Shown here: piece after piece, positions 45,698 through 57,808 of the stretch
How positions within the stretch are numbered: position 1 is the stretch's first letter
Layout: every line of letters starts with the position of its first letter
NCBI GenBank assembly: GCA_905221605.1
Contig: CAJNDS010000020.1
Location: 62,001 to 126,000 of the forward strand
Reading direction: 5' to 3'
From: Symbiodinium natans
Taxonomy: Eukaryota; Sar; Dinophyceae; Suessiales; Symbiodiniaceae
DNA: 64,000 nucleotides
Made by a program: the position numbers and the translations under genes
Notes under the pieces: model-generated
The model's input: the letters and a program-made list of their open reading frames with translations, nothing else
Told to the model about the DNA's origin: nothing
Databases searched by the model: none

Positions 45698-47108
45698 GTG
45701 AATGCAAGGCGTGAGGCTCCCTAACCTCTATAGACCACGTTTCGCGCCTTGCGTGTAGGACGTCGAAGCATGCAAGTACGAAAGATCTGCAACGCAACTG
45801 GGTAGGCGCTGAAATTCCTAATGTCGCGGTACTGCTTATGTACAGCAAGGTGCGATAATCTTGTTTTTTGGTAACCCGGCAAACCCTATCACAGTTTCCT
45901 GAATAGGGGAAAAGCACACGGCAATGGTCAAAGGCAACAGAAAGACATGCCAATGTGAATTCATGTGGTAGACACCATCCTGCGCTAGCTGTAAACACTC
46001 TGAGAACCCAAACCCTGGAACCCTGAAGCCCTCCACCCAAATCCTAAAACCCTAAACCCTGAACCCCTCCCTTCCTCTCTTGGTGGCGCCTCTCAGTGTG
46101 GTATCTCTCAGTGTGGTAGACCCGAGTGGTTGTAGGGCCTTCTTTTTGAGGATCTCCTATGGGAGTACACAGACCCTAGCCTATTAGGAGTATGTTAAGG
46201 GAGCCCTTTAGGGTTGCAACCTTAGGGGCACGAGCTTTAAATCCCTGGATCATGGTGACATGCAAGTAACCTTATTATCAGTAGAGGGTTTAGGGTTTAG
46301 GGTTTAGGGTTTAGGGTTTAGGGTTTAGGGTTTAGGGTTTAGGGTTTAGGGTTTAGGGTTTAGGGAGAGTACCTAAAGTTATGACAGGCTTGCCGTTATG
46401 CCTCAAATGTGTGAGTCCAAGCACCACACTCCAACGGCCCTCCAGGGCTTCCGGACCCCGAAGTCCTGAGCCCTTGACTTTACCTGGGTGTTGGAGTACG
46501 GTTTAGGGTTTAGGGTTTAGGGTTTAGGGTTTAGGGTTTAGGGTTTAGGGTTTAGGGTTTAGGGTTTAGGGTTTACTTTAATGTTTTTTTTTGGTTCTGG
46601 GTTCCCATTATAGCTACTTATACTTAAAGAGTGTATACTTTTTTCCAGGGTCTACTCCAAAGCTAAGTTACTTGAAGGCCCATGGGTACCTGTTAGGTCA
46701 GGTTGCAAGTACCCTAAGCAAGGCGATAGCCAAAGTTGCCCTACTTATTGCCCTACCTGCAAGTAACCCATCCCTGAACCCTAAACGCTAGAACTCTAAA
46801 TCCTAAACTCTAAGCCCTAAACCCTAAACCCTAACCCTAGCACTCTAAACCATGAAACCTCGAAGTCTCGTCTTCTGTGATCGCTGGACACTTAGGCCCA
46901 CGTCTGATTTGCTCAAAGGTGAGAAATGCGTGAGAGGCTCAGAAGTTGTTGGAGGTTTAGGGTTTAGGGATTGGGGGTAGGGTTTAGGATTTAGGGTTTA
47001 GGGTTTAGGGTTGCAGTATCACAAGCTATTTAGGTTCGGTGGTTACATTTTTTGGGGTTGTTGGGCTTAGGGTTTCGGGATGTCCATGGTCGAGTTTTTG
47101 CTTTCGAG
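45698..47108. other. Repeat-rich region
   Basis: Pure TTTAGGG arrays are at 46286-46367 and 46500-46575 (11-12 units each). The repeat shared with 41545 lies at 46570-46655. CCCTAAA variants are at 46770-46850 and TTTAGGG at 46950-47012. The stretch 45700-46030 is unique, with a minus-strand frame of 118 codons that has no recognisable motif. Confidence 0.5.
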
Positions 47109-47629
47109 GGCCAGATCCTTTTTCGGCTCTCTGATCTCAGGGCTTTGCAAGAGGAGCGTGTTGTGCCCATGAGCCGCAAACCCTAAACCCTCAACCCTAA
47201 ACCCTAAACCCTAAACCCTAAACCCTAAACCCTAAACCCTAAACCCTAAACCCTAAACCCTAAACCCTAAACCCTAAACCCTAACAAAACGCGTTCTTGC
47301 ATCGGAATTTCTAGGCTGGCAGAGGACTGTGGGGGTCATAAGCTTGCCCCGAACCTGCCTCTGCCGCCCTGATCACATGCACACGGACCCTAATCCCCAA
47401 ACCCTAAAACCCTAAACCCTGAACCCTAATCCCTAAACCCTAAACCTAAGCCCTAAACCCTAAACCCTAAACCCTAAACCCTAAACCCTAAACCCTAAAC
47501 CCTAAACCCTAAACCCTAAACCCTAAACCCTAAACCCTAAACCCTAAACCCTAAACCCTAAACCCTAAACCCTAAACCCTAAACCCCAACCCCTAAGCCC
47601 TAAAACCACAAGAGGCCTCAAAACCTTTA
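47109..47629 (+). CDS. Exons joined across two telomeric introns
   Basis: Exon 47109-47172 (after CTTTCGAG): GQILFRLSDLRALQEERVVP, then M and one base. The intron 47173-47314 begins GCCGCAAACCCTAAACCC (GC donor), holds about 15 CCCTAAA units and ends ATTTCTAG. Exon 47315-47385 continues in phase: WQRTVGVISLPRTCLCRPDH, MHT, then a GA donor (ACG|GACCCT). A second telomeric intron of about 225 nt leads to ACAAG and a possible last exon, 47612-47629 (RPQNL stop). The first junction is the stronger one. No family recognised. Confidence 0.45.
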
Positions 47630-49044
47630 GAATTCTGAGCTCCTGTGGAGAGTTCGGAGGTCCTGAAGTCTCAGAACGCCCGCCCTCTTAATCCCTTAGA
47701 GCCACTTGTACCTCTAATCTAAGGGTAGTTAAAAAGCGTTTAGGGTTTAGGGTTTAGGGTTTAGGGTTTAGGGTTTCTTGTTTAGGGTTCAGTTGTTTTT
47801 GGGCTGTTTTATGGGCCCTTAGTTCCCTCACCTTCTTTCAAAGGGTTCTGAAGTAAGGGCCATATACCCTAAGACGCAACACCCCCTAAAGCCCTGTCAC
47901 CGATGGCCCTCAAAGCCTTCAATCCGAACTCCTTAATTTAACTCCCAAAGCCTCGAAACCCTAGGCTTAGGGCTTAGGGATGAGGGATGAGGGATGAGGA
48001 CCTGAATCCCTATGGCCTGATACCTGAGGTCGCGGAGGCTCCGTGGGGGTGTGGTGGATATGGGGTGCCAGGTTTTTGTTTTTTTTTTGCGGGGGGGGTG
48101 GGGGGGATTTTTCAGGGTTTAGGGTTTAGGGATCCTTCAACATAGCCCTTCAACGTAGTTGAAAGAAGGACTCTTTGAAAAGTCGTATCGGGACTGTTCT
48201 CGTATGATTTAGTGCCAAGTCCTTAATTAAGTGTTTGGGCCTTCAGCTTAAGGTCTCAGTGCTTTAGTGTTCTTTGTGAGGAGGGTCTCAGGGTTTTGAG
48301 ATTTCGCATGTTTGGGCATTTCAGGGTTTGGGGGTTTGAGGTTTCGCTTTAGTACGTTTAAAGGCTTTTGGGCGGCTGGCGCCGCGAAGTCACGCTCTAA
48401 ACCCTAAACCCCCTCAACCTTCAAGCTTCCAAGACTTCGGGGTTGCCATATGTGCTGTTTTTCGGGTCCGCAGCTCGCAGTTGAGGGTTTAGGGTTTAGG
48501 GCTTACGGTTTAGGGTTTAAGGATTAGGGTTTAGGGTTTAGGGCTTTGAGCAGGGTTTCTGCCATTCTTGGCAAAAGGCTTCGAGACTAAGCCCCTCGAC
48601 CCTACGCGCGACAAGCCCCCAGACCCAGAGTCGCACCCCAAGCTCTAAACCCTAAACCCTAAACCCTAAACCTTAAACCCTAAACCCCTAAACCCTAAAC
48701 CCTAAACTCAAGTTCTTCTCAGAAGCTGATCTGGCGCTTCTGGCCTTGAGCCCTAAACCCTAAACCCTAAAAAACCCTAAAGAACCCTAAACCGTAAAGG
48801 CTTGTGGCCTAAAGCCCTGAGACCCAAGCCCTTAAGCCATTAAACCGATGAAGCCTTCCTTCTCCAGGACCCCAAGCCCCTGAATCCCAAAAGCCCCAAA
48901 CCCCACAAAACCCTAAGCTCCTTAAACCCTAAAAACCCCAGCCCATCAAGCCCTTGAATTCCCTAAACCCTGAACTCCTTAAGCCCTTAAAGGCTCCTAA
49001 AGCAGACAGCCCTTGTAAGCCCGAACCCCCTGATGCCGCTGCAG
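47630..49044. other. Repeat-rich region
   Basis: Short TTTAGGG and CCCTAAA arrays in both orientations lie at 47740-47775, 48395-48415, 48485-48545, 48645-48710 and 48750-48795. Longer degenerate CCCNAAA text covers 48800-49030. A T8/G8 run is at 48077-48107. One possible terminal exon at 48434-48484 (TSGLPYVLFFGSAARS) is not firm. Confidence 0.5.
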
Positions 49045-49080
49045 GACTTCACCACCTGGGATGAGCTCGCTCGGGCCTGA
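49045..49080 (+). CDS. Very short terminal exon
   Basis: After GCCGCTGCAG (AG|G) it reads DFTTWDELARA and stops at 49080. The acceptor is good, but 12 codons is little evidence. Confidence 0.3.
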   Translation, partial: DFTTWDELARA

Positions 49081-49810
49081 GGGCTCTTAGGGTTCAGGGG
49101 TTTAGGGTTTAGGGTTTAGGGTTTAGGGTTTAGGGTTTAGGGTTCAGGGTTTAGGGTTTAGGGTTTAGGGTTTGAAGTTCAGGGTTTAGGGTTTCGGGCA
49201 TACTGCGCGGAGGGCCATCCTTGGGTCTTCATCAGCACCAGCCATGACTTCGGCCCTACCATTTTTTGTATGTTACCTGAGAGTCCTATCAGGGTTTAGG
49301 GTTTAGGGTTTAGGGTTTAGGGTTTTACAAGCAGAGCCTACAAAAGAGGAGTCGGGGCTTCTTAAGATAGGGTTCTTGGGACGTTGAAGAGGTCAGTTTG
49401 GTTCGCTTTGTTTTCAGAGGGTTTAGGGGGCCAATGTAGATGCTCGGAACCCTGAAAGCCCTAAACCGTAAACCCTAGCCTAATTTCGAACACGCCTGAA
49501 CCCTGAACCACCTGAACTTTGTTTGGGGCCGTGACGCCTGGGGTTCCATTGTTTCTTTGAGGAATGAGTATGAGTATCTTTCTCTCTGATTAAATAATAG
49601 ATATAAGTATATGTATATGCGCATGCATCGTATATGCATATGCACATATATATATATATGCACACATGTGTATGTCTGTACATATATATATAGACAGGAG
49701 ATGGAGGCGCCTACACATGTATGCACATGTGTGTGTGTGTGTCTCTCTCTCTCTCTCTCTGTGTGTGTCTGTCTGTGTGTGTGTGTGTGTGTGTCTCTGT
49801 GTGTGTGTGT
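49081..49810. repeat. TTTAGGG arrays and TATG/TG/CT microsatellites
   Basis: TTTAGGG arrays are at 49085-49190 and 49290-49325. ATATGC/TATATG runs are at 49600-49700 and GTGTGT with CTCTCT at 49728-49810. Confidence 0.85.
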
Positions 49811-50199
49811 GGAAACAGGTATTTGCATCCTGGAAAGGCTTCACCGCCAAAATCTACATGTCGAGCAGGGGGCGGATGGACTCATTGCTTGGCATCCGCC
49901 AACGAAGACCCAAGCAATGTAGTCGTGAAACGTACCTGTTCGCCCGCACCTGGGGTCCGGGGTGGCCAGCTGGTGAGGCATCATTTCACTTTCATCTTCA
50001 TCTCATTTCGTGCTACGTTATTCCTTCGTGTCTGGCGTAACAAGGGGCTGAAACCATTCCCCGCACGGATCATCTCATCTTGTGTTTGTGTGCCATTCCT
50101 GTGGTCTGGCACACACGGTACAAAAATCTCATTTCATCATCATGACAGGCGCAGGTGAAAAGGTTGTACTCCACACAGTCACCAATGCATCAGTGTGTG
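49811..50199. repeat. 389-bp segment, copy 1 of a duplication
   Basis: Runs from GGAAACAGGTATTTGCATCC to ACCAATGCATCAGTGTGTG. Copy 2 at 50712-51097 differs by a 1-bp and a 2-bp deletion and a few substitutions. Both copies abut TG microsatellite. No gene recognised. Confidence 0.9.
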
Positions 50200-50711
50200 A
50201 CTTCGGTTGGGCTTTCCCTCCTGGGCGCCCGCCAACGGCGAGTAGCCGAGCCTCCCGTTGGAGGTAAGATCATTCGAAGCTTTTAGGATGTGACGGTCCG
50301 TGCAAGCCAAGGGTTGTCCTCCCGATTCAATCTCTCTTGGTTTTGATCCGATGTCTCCGAGAGACGGGTGTCGAGCTGATGTATGTTCCCGCCTGAGGTC
50401 GTGTTTTGTCAGGTTGCCGGGGGCGTGGGCAGGCGCACATCCCCTCCCTCCTCTCGCCTCAAACTACCTGCCACAGTTTTTGTTTTCCGAAAGGTGGGCC
50501 GGACCCTTATCCACCACTTTGTGGACTGGACCCGTATCCACTGAAAACCAAGTGGTGGCTCACTTTAAACATTTTTCTCGTTTTCCATGAGGGTTGTCAA
50601 ACTGGTTTTAGGCAGTGCGAGCGCCAGGGCATGTGCACTGTTGTCTAGCTTCAGTCTTTCTGCCATGAGCGAACTGTTGCGAGCTAGCCCTTTCGAGGGC
50701 AGTGTGTGTGT
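50200..50711. other. Spacer between the duplicated segments
   Basis: Unique 512-bp sequence without telomeric repeat, unusual for this half. It contains CCGCCAACGGCGAGTAGCCG and a short palindrome (GCCTCCCGTTGGAGG). Frames at 50300-50590 are open but show no motif. Confidence 0.4.
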
Positions 50712-51089
50712 GGAAACAGGTATTTGCATCCTGGAAAGGCTTCACCGCCAAATCTACATGTCGAGCAGGGGGCGGATGGACTCATTGCTTGGCATCCGCC
50801 AACGAAGACCCAAGCAATGTTCGTGAAACGTACCTGTTCGCCCGCACCTGGGGTCCGGGGTGGCCAGCTGGTGAGGCATCATTTCACTTTCATCTTCATC
50901 CCATTTCGTGCTACGTTATTCCTTCGTGTCTGACGTAGCAAGGGGCTGAAACCATTCCCCGCACGGATCATCTCATCTTGTGTTTGTGTGCCATTCCTGT
51001 GGTCTGGCACACACGGTACAAAAATCTCATTTCATCATCATGACAGGCGCAGGTGAAAAGGTTGTACTCCACACAGTCACCAATGCATC

Positions 51090-51097
<8 letters not shown>
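50712..51097. repeat. 386-bp segment, copy 2 of the duplication
   Basis: See copy 1. Its right end passes directly into the 840-bp TG microsatellite. Confidence 0.9.
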
Positions 51098-51930
<833 letters not shown>

Positions 51931-52007
51931 TTTGCGTACATCTTATAGGCGGATGTAAGGGTGCCTGAGTCCCTGGTTTCCCTGGTAAGAGCTTCGTGTG
52001 TTTCGCC

Positions 52008-52227
52008 ATGACGAGAACTCGCTTGCAAGGACGTGGAAAGGCCAGCGGCCCACTCTTGGAGGGGGGGGGGGGGGAGTTAGGGGTTAGGGTTTAGGGTCGA
52101 AGGTCCGGGGTTTAGGGTTTGGGGTTTAGGGTTTGGGGTTTGGGGTTTTGGGGTTTGGGGTTTTGGCGGTGGGGGGGCTAGCGACGGCGGGAAGTTGACG
52201 TCGCCGTTCTTTGGGGCCTACTTGTTG
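52008..52227 (+). CDS. Possible first two exons of a gene
   Basis: Exon 52008-52058: MTRTRLQGRGKASGPLL, phase 0, GA donor (TTG|GAGGGG). The intron, about 136 nt, is G-rich TTTAGGG/TTTGGGG repeat. Exon 52195-52227 after CGGGAAG: LTSPFFGAYLL, then a GT donor (TTG|GTTAAG). Phases agree. Downstream continuation is uncertain: an exon near 52760 (after CTGCTAG) is open in two frames. Confidence 0.35.
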
Positions 52228-53142
52228 GTTAAGTTCTGGGTTCAGGGTTCAGGGCTCAGGGTGTAGTTTAAAGTTTTTAGGGCTTACAAGGGTTTAGCGC
52301 TTGGGGTGGGGGTGGGGGGGGGGGCATCAGGATGCTTGAGGTGTCAAGGAGGGTTAGGCCTTCAGTTTAGCTACGCTATGACACCCTAAACCCTACACGC
52401 CTAAATCCTAAACCCTAAGCCCTAAACCCTAAACTGCCCTAAACCCTAAACCCGAAACCCTAAACCCTAAACCCTACTTTTCTTCAAAGTTAAGAAATAG
52501 TCGAGTCTTCGAGCTCACCACCACACCCTGGAGCGCAAGGCCCCCCCAAGCCTTAACCCTAGAGACCCTCCAGATCTCCCCCAAGCCTTAACCCTAGAGA
52601 CCCTCCAGATCTCAAGGCCAGACATTCACCTTCCATTCCTTGCAAAACCCTAAACCCTAAACCCTAAACCTGAAACCCTGAAACCCTGAAACCCTAAACC
52701 CTACTCCCCTGAACCCTAGCCCTAGAACCTAAATCCTAAACTCCCACAGTGGCTGCTAGGCCGCCCTGCTTCTACCCAGCCTGCGAGCTGCCAAGTACCC
52801 TGGCCTTGGCCCAAGAGGGTTTAGGGTTTAGGGTTTAGGGTGCAGCGTCTTCAAGTTTGTTTCAAGGTACTTTGGTGGTTTTAGGGCCTTTAGGGGTTTG
52901 GGGGGGGGGGGGGGCGGTTGGTCTGTTTCATTTTTTAACTCGTGACTCGGGTACACTCGGGTATAGGGAACTTCAGTTTAAGGAATTTACAGGCCTAGGG
53001 TTCAGGGTTTTTGGATCGCTCCGAATTCTGGGAAAGCGACCTGGTTCTAAAGTGGAGCAAGGCGCCCGTGCTCCGCCCCAACCCACAGCCCTAAATGCTG
53101 ACTACACCCTACATCCCCACACCCTAAACCCTAAACCCTAAA

Positions 53143-53282
53143 CCCCAAGCCCCAAGCCCCAAGCCCCAAACCCCAAACCCCAAACCCCAAACCCCAAACC
53201 CCAAACCCCAAACCCCAAACCCCAAACCCCAAACCCCAAACCCCAAACCCCAAACCCCAAACCCCAAACCCCAAACCCCAAA
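53143..53282. repeat. Homogeneous variant array (CCCCAAA)n
   Basis: About 19 units of CCCCAAA, the first few as CCCCAAG. On the other strand this is TTTGGGG. It joins directly to a canonical array. Confidence 0.97.
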
Positions 53283-53476
53283 ACCCTAAACCCTAAACCC
53301 TAAACCCTAAACCCTAAACCCTAAACCCTAAACCCTAAACCCTAAACCCTAAACCCTAAACCCTAAACCCTAAACCCTAAACCCTAAACCCTAAACCCTA
53401 AACCCTAAACCCTAAACCCTAAACCCTAAACCCTAAACCCTAAACCCTAAACCCTAAACCCTAAACCCTAAACCCT
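53283..53476. repeat. Long (CCCTAAA)n array
   Basis: About 27 perfect units, among the longest canonical arrays in the window and longer than the one at base 1. Confidence 0.98.
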
Positions 53477-54122
53477 ACCCTCCTCCAAGACAAAGCAAGA
53501 GAGGCTCCACAGACATGCCAGGGTCTCTCAAGAGAGCAGATTTGAGGAGTAGGTTCCTTACCCGGGTTTTAGGGTTTCGGGTTTAGGGTTTAGGGTTTAG
53601 GGTTGTGGGGGCTGGTTTCGGGTTTCGGGTTTCTTGTGGGGGGGGAGGTGAGTTTGAAGAAGCTTAGCGGGGGCTGTTCTGGGGTTTGCAGTTGCGTAGG
53701 CCCTTGGCACCATTTTCATATTCTCCCTGATTGGTTTTAAGCGGCTCCTACTTAGGAATCTTTTTCATTCTCCAGAGGTTTTCTTTTAAGGGCCCTCCTA
53801 GCAAAGCCTTTACGAGCTTAACAGGGGCTTCGTGCACGCTCTGCCTTCGACTGAAGCCGGAGACTGGGCCTATATGAAGGTCTCGCGGCCCACGTTCCAC
53901 AGGTTTTATTGGAAAGCTGGGTGGGTTTTGGGTTTAGGGTTTTGGGTTTTGGGTTTAGGGTTTTGGGTTTAGGGTTGAGGGTTGAGGGTTTAGCCGCGCG
54001 ACTGCTTGGTCCTGAGGCGAGGCCAAACCCCAAGCCCTAAACCCCAACGGCCTAAGCCCTGCAGCCCCCCTTAAACCCTAAACCCTAAACCCTAAACCCC
54101 CAATCCTCTCCTGGCTCCCAAG

Positions 54123-55651
54123 ACGTCCGCGCTCGCGCCCCTGAAGCTTCGCAGCAGCGATGACACCGTGGCCTCCGAGGTGACCTGACATGAGTCGGGG
54201 TAAGGTGCTGGGGGTTAGGGTTTAGGGTTTAGGGTTTAGGGTTTTTGGGTGTAGGGCTTAGGGTGTTAGGGTGTTAGGGTTTAGGGCTTATAGCTTAGGG
54301 TTTAGGGGTTTAGGGTTTAGGGCTTATAGCTTGGGGTTTAGGGCTTAGGGTTGTTGAGGGATTTAGGGATGTAGGGACTTCGGGATGTAGGGATGTATGG
54401 ATTTAGGGATTTAGGGGTTTAGGGCTTAGGGTTCGGTTTTAGGGGTTCTTAAGGGTACTGGGCTCTCTGGGAACCTGCCCGTGGCATCTCCCTTGCGGGT
54501 CAGGATCTTTTCCCTGGGGATTCAAGGCGTGTGGGGTACCAACCCTAAACCCTAAACCCTAAACCCTAAACCCTAAACCCTAAACCCTAAACCCTAAACC
54601 CTAAACCCTAAGCAGGTGCTGCGGCCTCCCTCACCGCCCATGACGCACCAGAAGACAGCGCCGCCAACGCTCTCACGGATCGCCTCGGACGAGGACCCCG
54701 CTTCAGCTGCCTCTAAGGACCGTATAGAACCCAAGCCCGAAACCCTAAGCCCTAAAAAAACCCAAGGAACCCTAAGCCCTAACTCCTAAACCTTGAACCC
54801 TAAACCCGAAAAAAGCCCAAGGAACCCTGAGACGTAACTCCTACACCCTAAACCCTAAACCCTAAACCCGAAAGAAGCCCAAGACTCGGCACGCTCCGGT
54901 CCTGGTTAGGCAAGGAAGTCGCTCCGACTTGCCTTGCAGGAACCTTAGCCCAGTGGTGCCCTGTACTTTTTCTGTTCTTGGTTATGGGTTCCCTTGCAAA
55001 GTAACCAACACACACAAGGGTGCCAATGTTGTAATATGGCTTAGTAGCTGAGTGAGTACACTTTACATTTTTTGGGATACTATAACCCCCCATAGAACTG
55101 AAAGTGTACACTTTTAGGGGGGGCTTATGACCCTAAACCCTAAACTCTAAACCCTAAACCCTAAACCCTAAACCCTAAACCAAGATGGTTACTGGGCTAC
55201 CAAGAAGACTCAGACCATAGCCATCTCCTGCTCAGGAGCCCTCCTCTCCTTCCCGAGCAGGCGATTGCGGGTGAGTTGGGGTTTAGGGTTTAGGGTTTGG
55301 GGTTTGGGGTTTAGGGTTTGGGGTTTGGGGTTTAGGGTTTGGGGTTTGGGGTTTGGGGTCCAGGGTTTAGGGTTTGGGCAAGCAGTGACCTGGACCCAGG
55401 CCCTTAATTTGGTTGTGGTTCCCTCTGGTGCCCAACTCAATATCCTCTGGCACGTAGAGTACAGTGAGAACCCTGAACTCCAACCCTTACTTAGGTACCC
55501 GAATCAAGGAGCTGCCGTTGACACTTTGGTGTCCGATGTTTAGGGTTTAGGGTTTAGGGTTTAGGGTTTAGGGTTTAGGGTTTAGGGTAAGGTGTAAAGG
55601 TCAAAGCTTAAACCCATCAAGGCCTTGATCCCTTCACCATTGAAAGCCTAA
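54123..55651 (+). CDS. Six-exon gene segment with telomeric introns
   Basis: Exons: 54123-54179 (TSALAPLKLRSSDDTVASE), 54616-54717 (VLRPPSPPMTHQKTAPPTLS, RIASDEDPASAASK), 54884-54939 (TRHAPVLVRQGSRSDLPC), 55236-55270 (SPPLLPEQAIA), 55383-55537 (VTWTQALNLVVVPSGAQLNI, LWHVEYSENPELQPLLRYPN, QGAAVDTLVSD) and 55607-55651 (LKPIKALIPSPLKA stop). Phases are 0-0, 0-0, 0-2, 2-1, 1-0, 0-stop, so 450 nt read through without a break. Donors are GT, GA, GA, GT, GT. Introns hold CCCTAAA or TTTAGGG/TTTGGGG arrays; that at 55271-55382 is nearly all G-rich repeat, and the last begins GTTTAGGG. No domain recognised. 5' exons are unresolved. Confidence 0.55.
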
Positions 55652-55679
55652 CTCCTCAAACCTTGCAGCGCCTGTTTGT

Positions 55680-55797
55680 CCCTAAACCCTAAACCCTAAA
55701 CCCTAAACCCTAAACCCTAAACCCTAAACCCTAAACTCTAAACCCTAAACCCTAAACCCTAAACCCCAAACCCTAAACCCTAAACCCTAAACCCTGA
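55680..55797. repeat. Internal (CCCTAAA)n array
   Basis: About 16 units with single CTCTAAA and CCCCAAA variants, downstream of the six-exon segment. Confidence 0.95.
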
Positions 55798-56502
55798 TTC
55801 AGGGTTCGGGTGTTTTCGGGCCCAGGGCTTAGCAATGCCAAGCCCCAGACCCTAAACCTTAAACAAGCCTGAAGCCCTAAACCCAAAACTTACATCGGTA
55901 GCCCAGTGGTACCCTGTTGCAGTTCTTCTGAGTTACTGGGGTACCAAGTTACAGAGTAGGCCAGGATGCCGAACTGCCCATGGAGGCTTCCATGGGGGTA
56001 GTTCAAGTAAGGCAGTGGGCCACCGACCTCCATAACGTAACCACACCTCCTAAACCCGAAGATTCCCAGGTACGACCCTGGGTTGTGTTATCTTTTCCCT
56101 TGTTGGGTTTAAGAGGGTCATGTTTCAACAAAGTCACAGGGTTTTAGGGCCCATCCTAGAAACGTTTCAATGTCTGGGGCTCTCATGTGGCATGAAATGC
56201 ATGACTTGAGCTTGCACAGTGTGGCTTCAACATGGATGTGCAAGTGGACGTTCATTTTCTTGCATTATTATTTTTTATTATTGTATTATATTATATTATA
56301 TTATATTATATTATATTATATTATATTATATTATATTATATTATATATATATATTTTTTTTTTTTTGGGGGGGGGGGGGGGCGGGGGAGTTACCATATCA
56401 GGGTACCTTATTGGGGTCCTTACTTTAAGGGGGTCCTACTATTTGGGGTCTATATTGGAGACCCCTTAATTTCGTAACCCCACCATTTTACCTTGTTTTG
56501 TC
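55798..56502. other. Unique sequence and TTATA microsatellite
   Basis: (TTATA)n lies at 56281-56350, followed by a T run and a G run (56366-56381). Short frames of Tyr/Ile across it are artefacts. A 21-nt micro-exon (WATDLHN before GTAACC, near 56015-56035) is possible but unsupported. Confidence 0.6.
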
Positions 56503-57808
56503 ATGGTGCGCGGGTTAACGTTTCGGTTTCGGGCTTGCTGGAGCTCAATCGCTTGGACCATCGGCACTCTGCCCGCCAGGCTCCATGCTGAAGCAGCCAG
56601 GGACTCATGTGGTTTGAACAAAACCCTGAACCCTAAACCCTAAACCCTAAACCCTAAACTTGCTGTTGCCCCTGTTTTTTTTTTCAGTAGGTTGAGGGTT
56701 TGATTAGGGTTTAGGGTTTAGGGTACAAGGCTTAGAGCTCTTAGGGTTCAAAGTCTATTGTAAGGTTTGATTCTACTTGAAGGCTCATAAGTACTTATAA
56801 GTAGGGCAATAGGTACCCTAAGCAAGGTTACACCCACTTGTTGGCCTACTTATGAACGTCCCAGACTCCATAGCTACAAGAGGATCGTACTTAGTTTTTT
56901 GTTTTTATTTTTTCCGAGGGTTTCCCTGAATGGCAAACTTTTGGGGCCATCCTCGTCATAGTCAGGACCCAAGAAAAGTTCTAAGTCAGATTCCTGAAAG
57001 AGGTTTTGGGGTTTAGGGTTTAGGTTTCAGGGTTAAGGGTTCCTGTCTCGGAGGTCATGCACCGAGTGTGTCAGACTAAGATGCACGGGTTTAGGGTTTT
57101 GGGTTCATAAGGCCCAGGGCCTGGGACCCGAAACCCTAAACTCCACATGGAAACACCATGAGAATATGGACAGCAACCCTGCGCCCGACAACGCCCAACC
57201 CATCGGATCGAAGGAGGGTCCTCGGACGCTATAATCCACATATTGGGATGTTCCCCCTTATACCAACAGTCCTTCATGGGGACTAGAGTACCCAACCTAT
57301 AAACCCCTATATTTACCTTTTACAGTCCCTGCCTAAGCGAAACCCTCGCATCGAAATCAGAAGCACGCTGAGGGAGGTGCGGGGGTGTGGGGGGGACGGG
57401 GGACCCCAAACCCTAAGCAACGAAAACTATGTGTCTATAGCATCACATTATACTATGTCATACATGGAGCAGACATTCTTCCCCAAGTGGGTTCGGGCTT
57501 AGGGGTGAGGCTTGGCTGCTTAGTTTTTTTGTTCATATGTTTATAGGGTCTATAGGATTTATAGGATTGAGGGGTTTGAAGTTGCTCGGGCGTAGGAAAA
57601 AGGGGGGTTGAGCGTTTAGGGCCGTAGGGTTTCAAGGAACTCTACGCCCAGGTCAGTGCGCAAGATCCAGATTCTCGGTGCACTTGGGGGCAAGACGGGC
57701 CGACGCCAGAGCGTCGGGAAGCCTGGCTGGCGTCTTTGCAAGGCTAGTGTGGGGCTTCGATGACCATGTCGGATCATGTCAGATGATCTGAGTCCCAAAG
57801 TGCCTTAG
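56503..57808 (+). CDS. Complete five-exon model of a small protein
   Basis: Exons: 56503-56601 (MVRGLTFRFRACWSSIAWTI, GTLPARLHAEAAR), 56919-56972 (GFPEWQTFGAILVIVRTQ), 57326-57376 (SLPKRNPRIEIRSTLRE), 57637-57742 (ELYAQVSAQDPDSRCTWGQD, GPTPERREAWLASLQ) and 57783-57808 (DLSPKVP stop). Total 336 nt, 111 residues, phases 0,0,0,1. Donors are GA (AGG|GACTCA), GA, GT (GAG|GTGCGG) and GC (CAAG|GCTAGT). Acceptors include CCGAG, TTTTACAG, TTTCAAG and ATGTCAG. The fourth exon is the most convincing. Introns 1-3 contain CCCTAAA or TTTAGGG. Intron 4 is only 40 nt. No family recognised. Confidence 0.5.

Larger units (their letters stand above)
52228..54122. other. Repeat-rich region with variant arrays
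   Basis: CCCTAAA-type arrays are at 52380-52475 and 52645-52735. A 36-bp unit (CCAAGCCTTAACCCTAGAGA plus CCCTCCAGATCT) is tandemly doubled at 52543-52612. A poly-G run is at 52900-52914. The large variant and canonical arrays at 53143-53476 are listed separately. TTTAGGG lies at 53570-53605 and 53925-53990. Confidence 0.6.
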
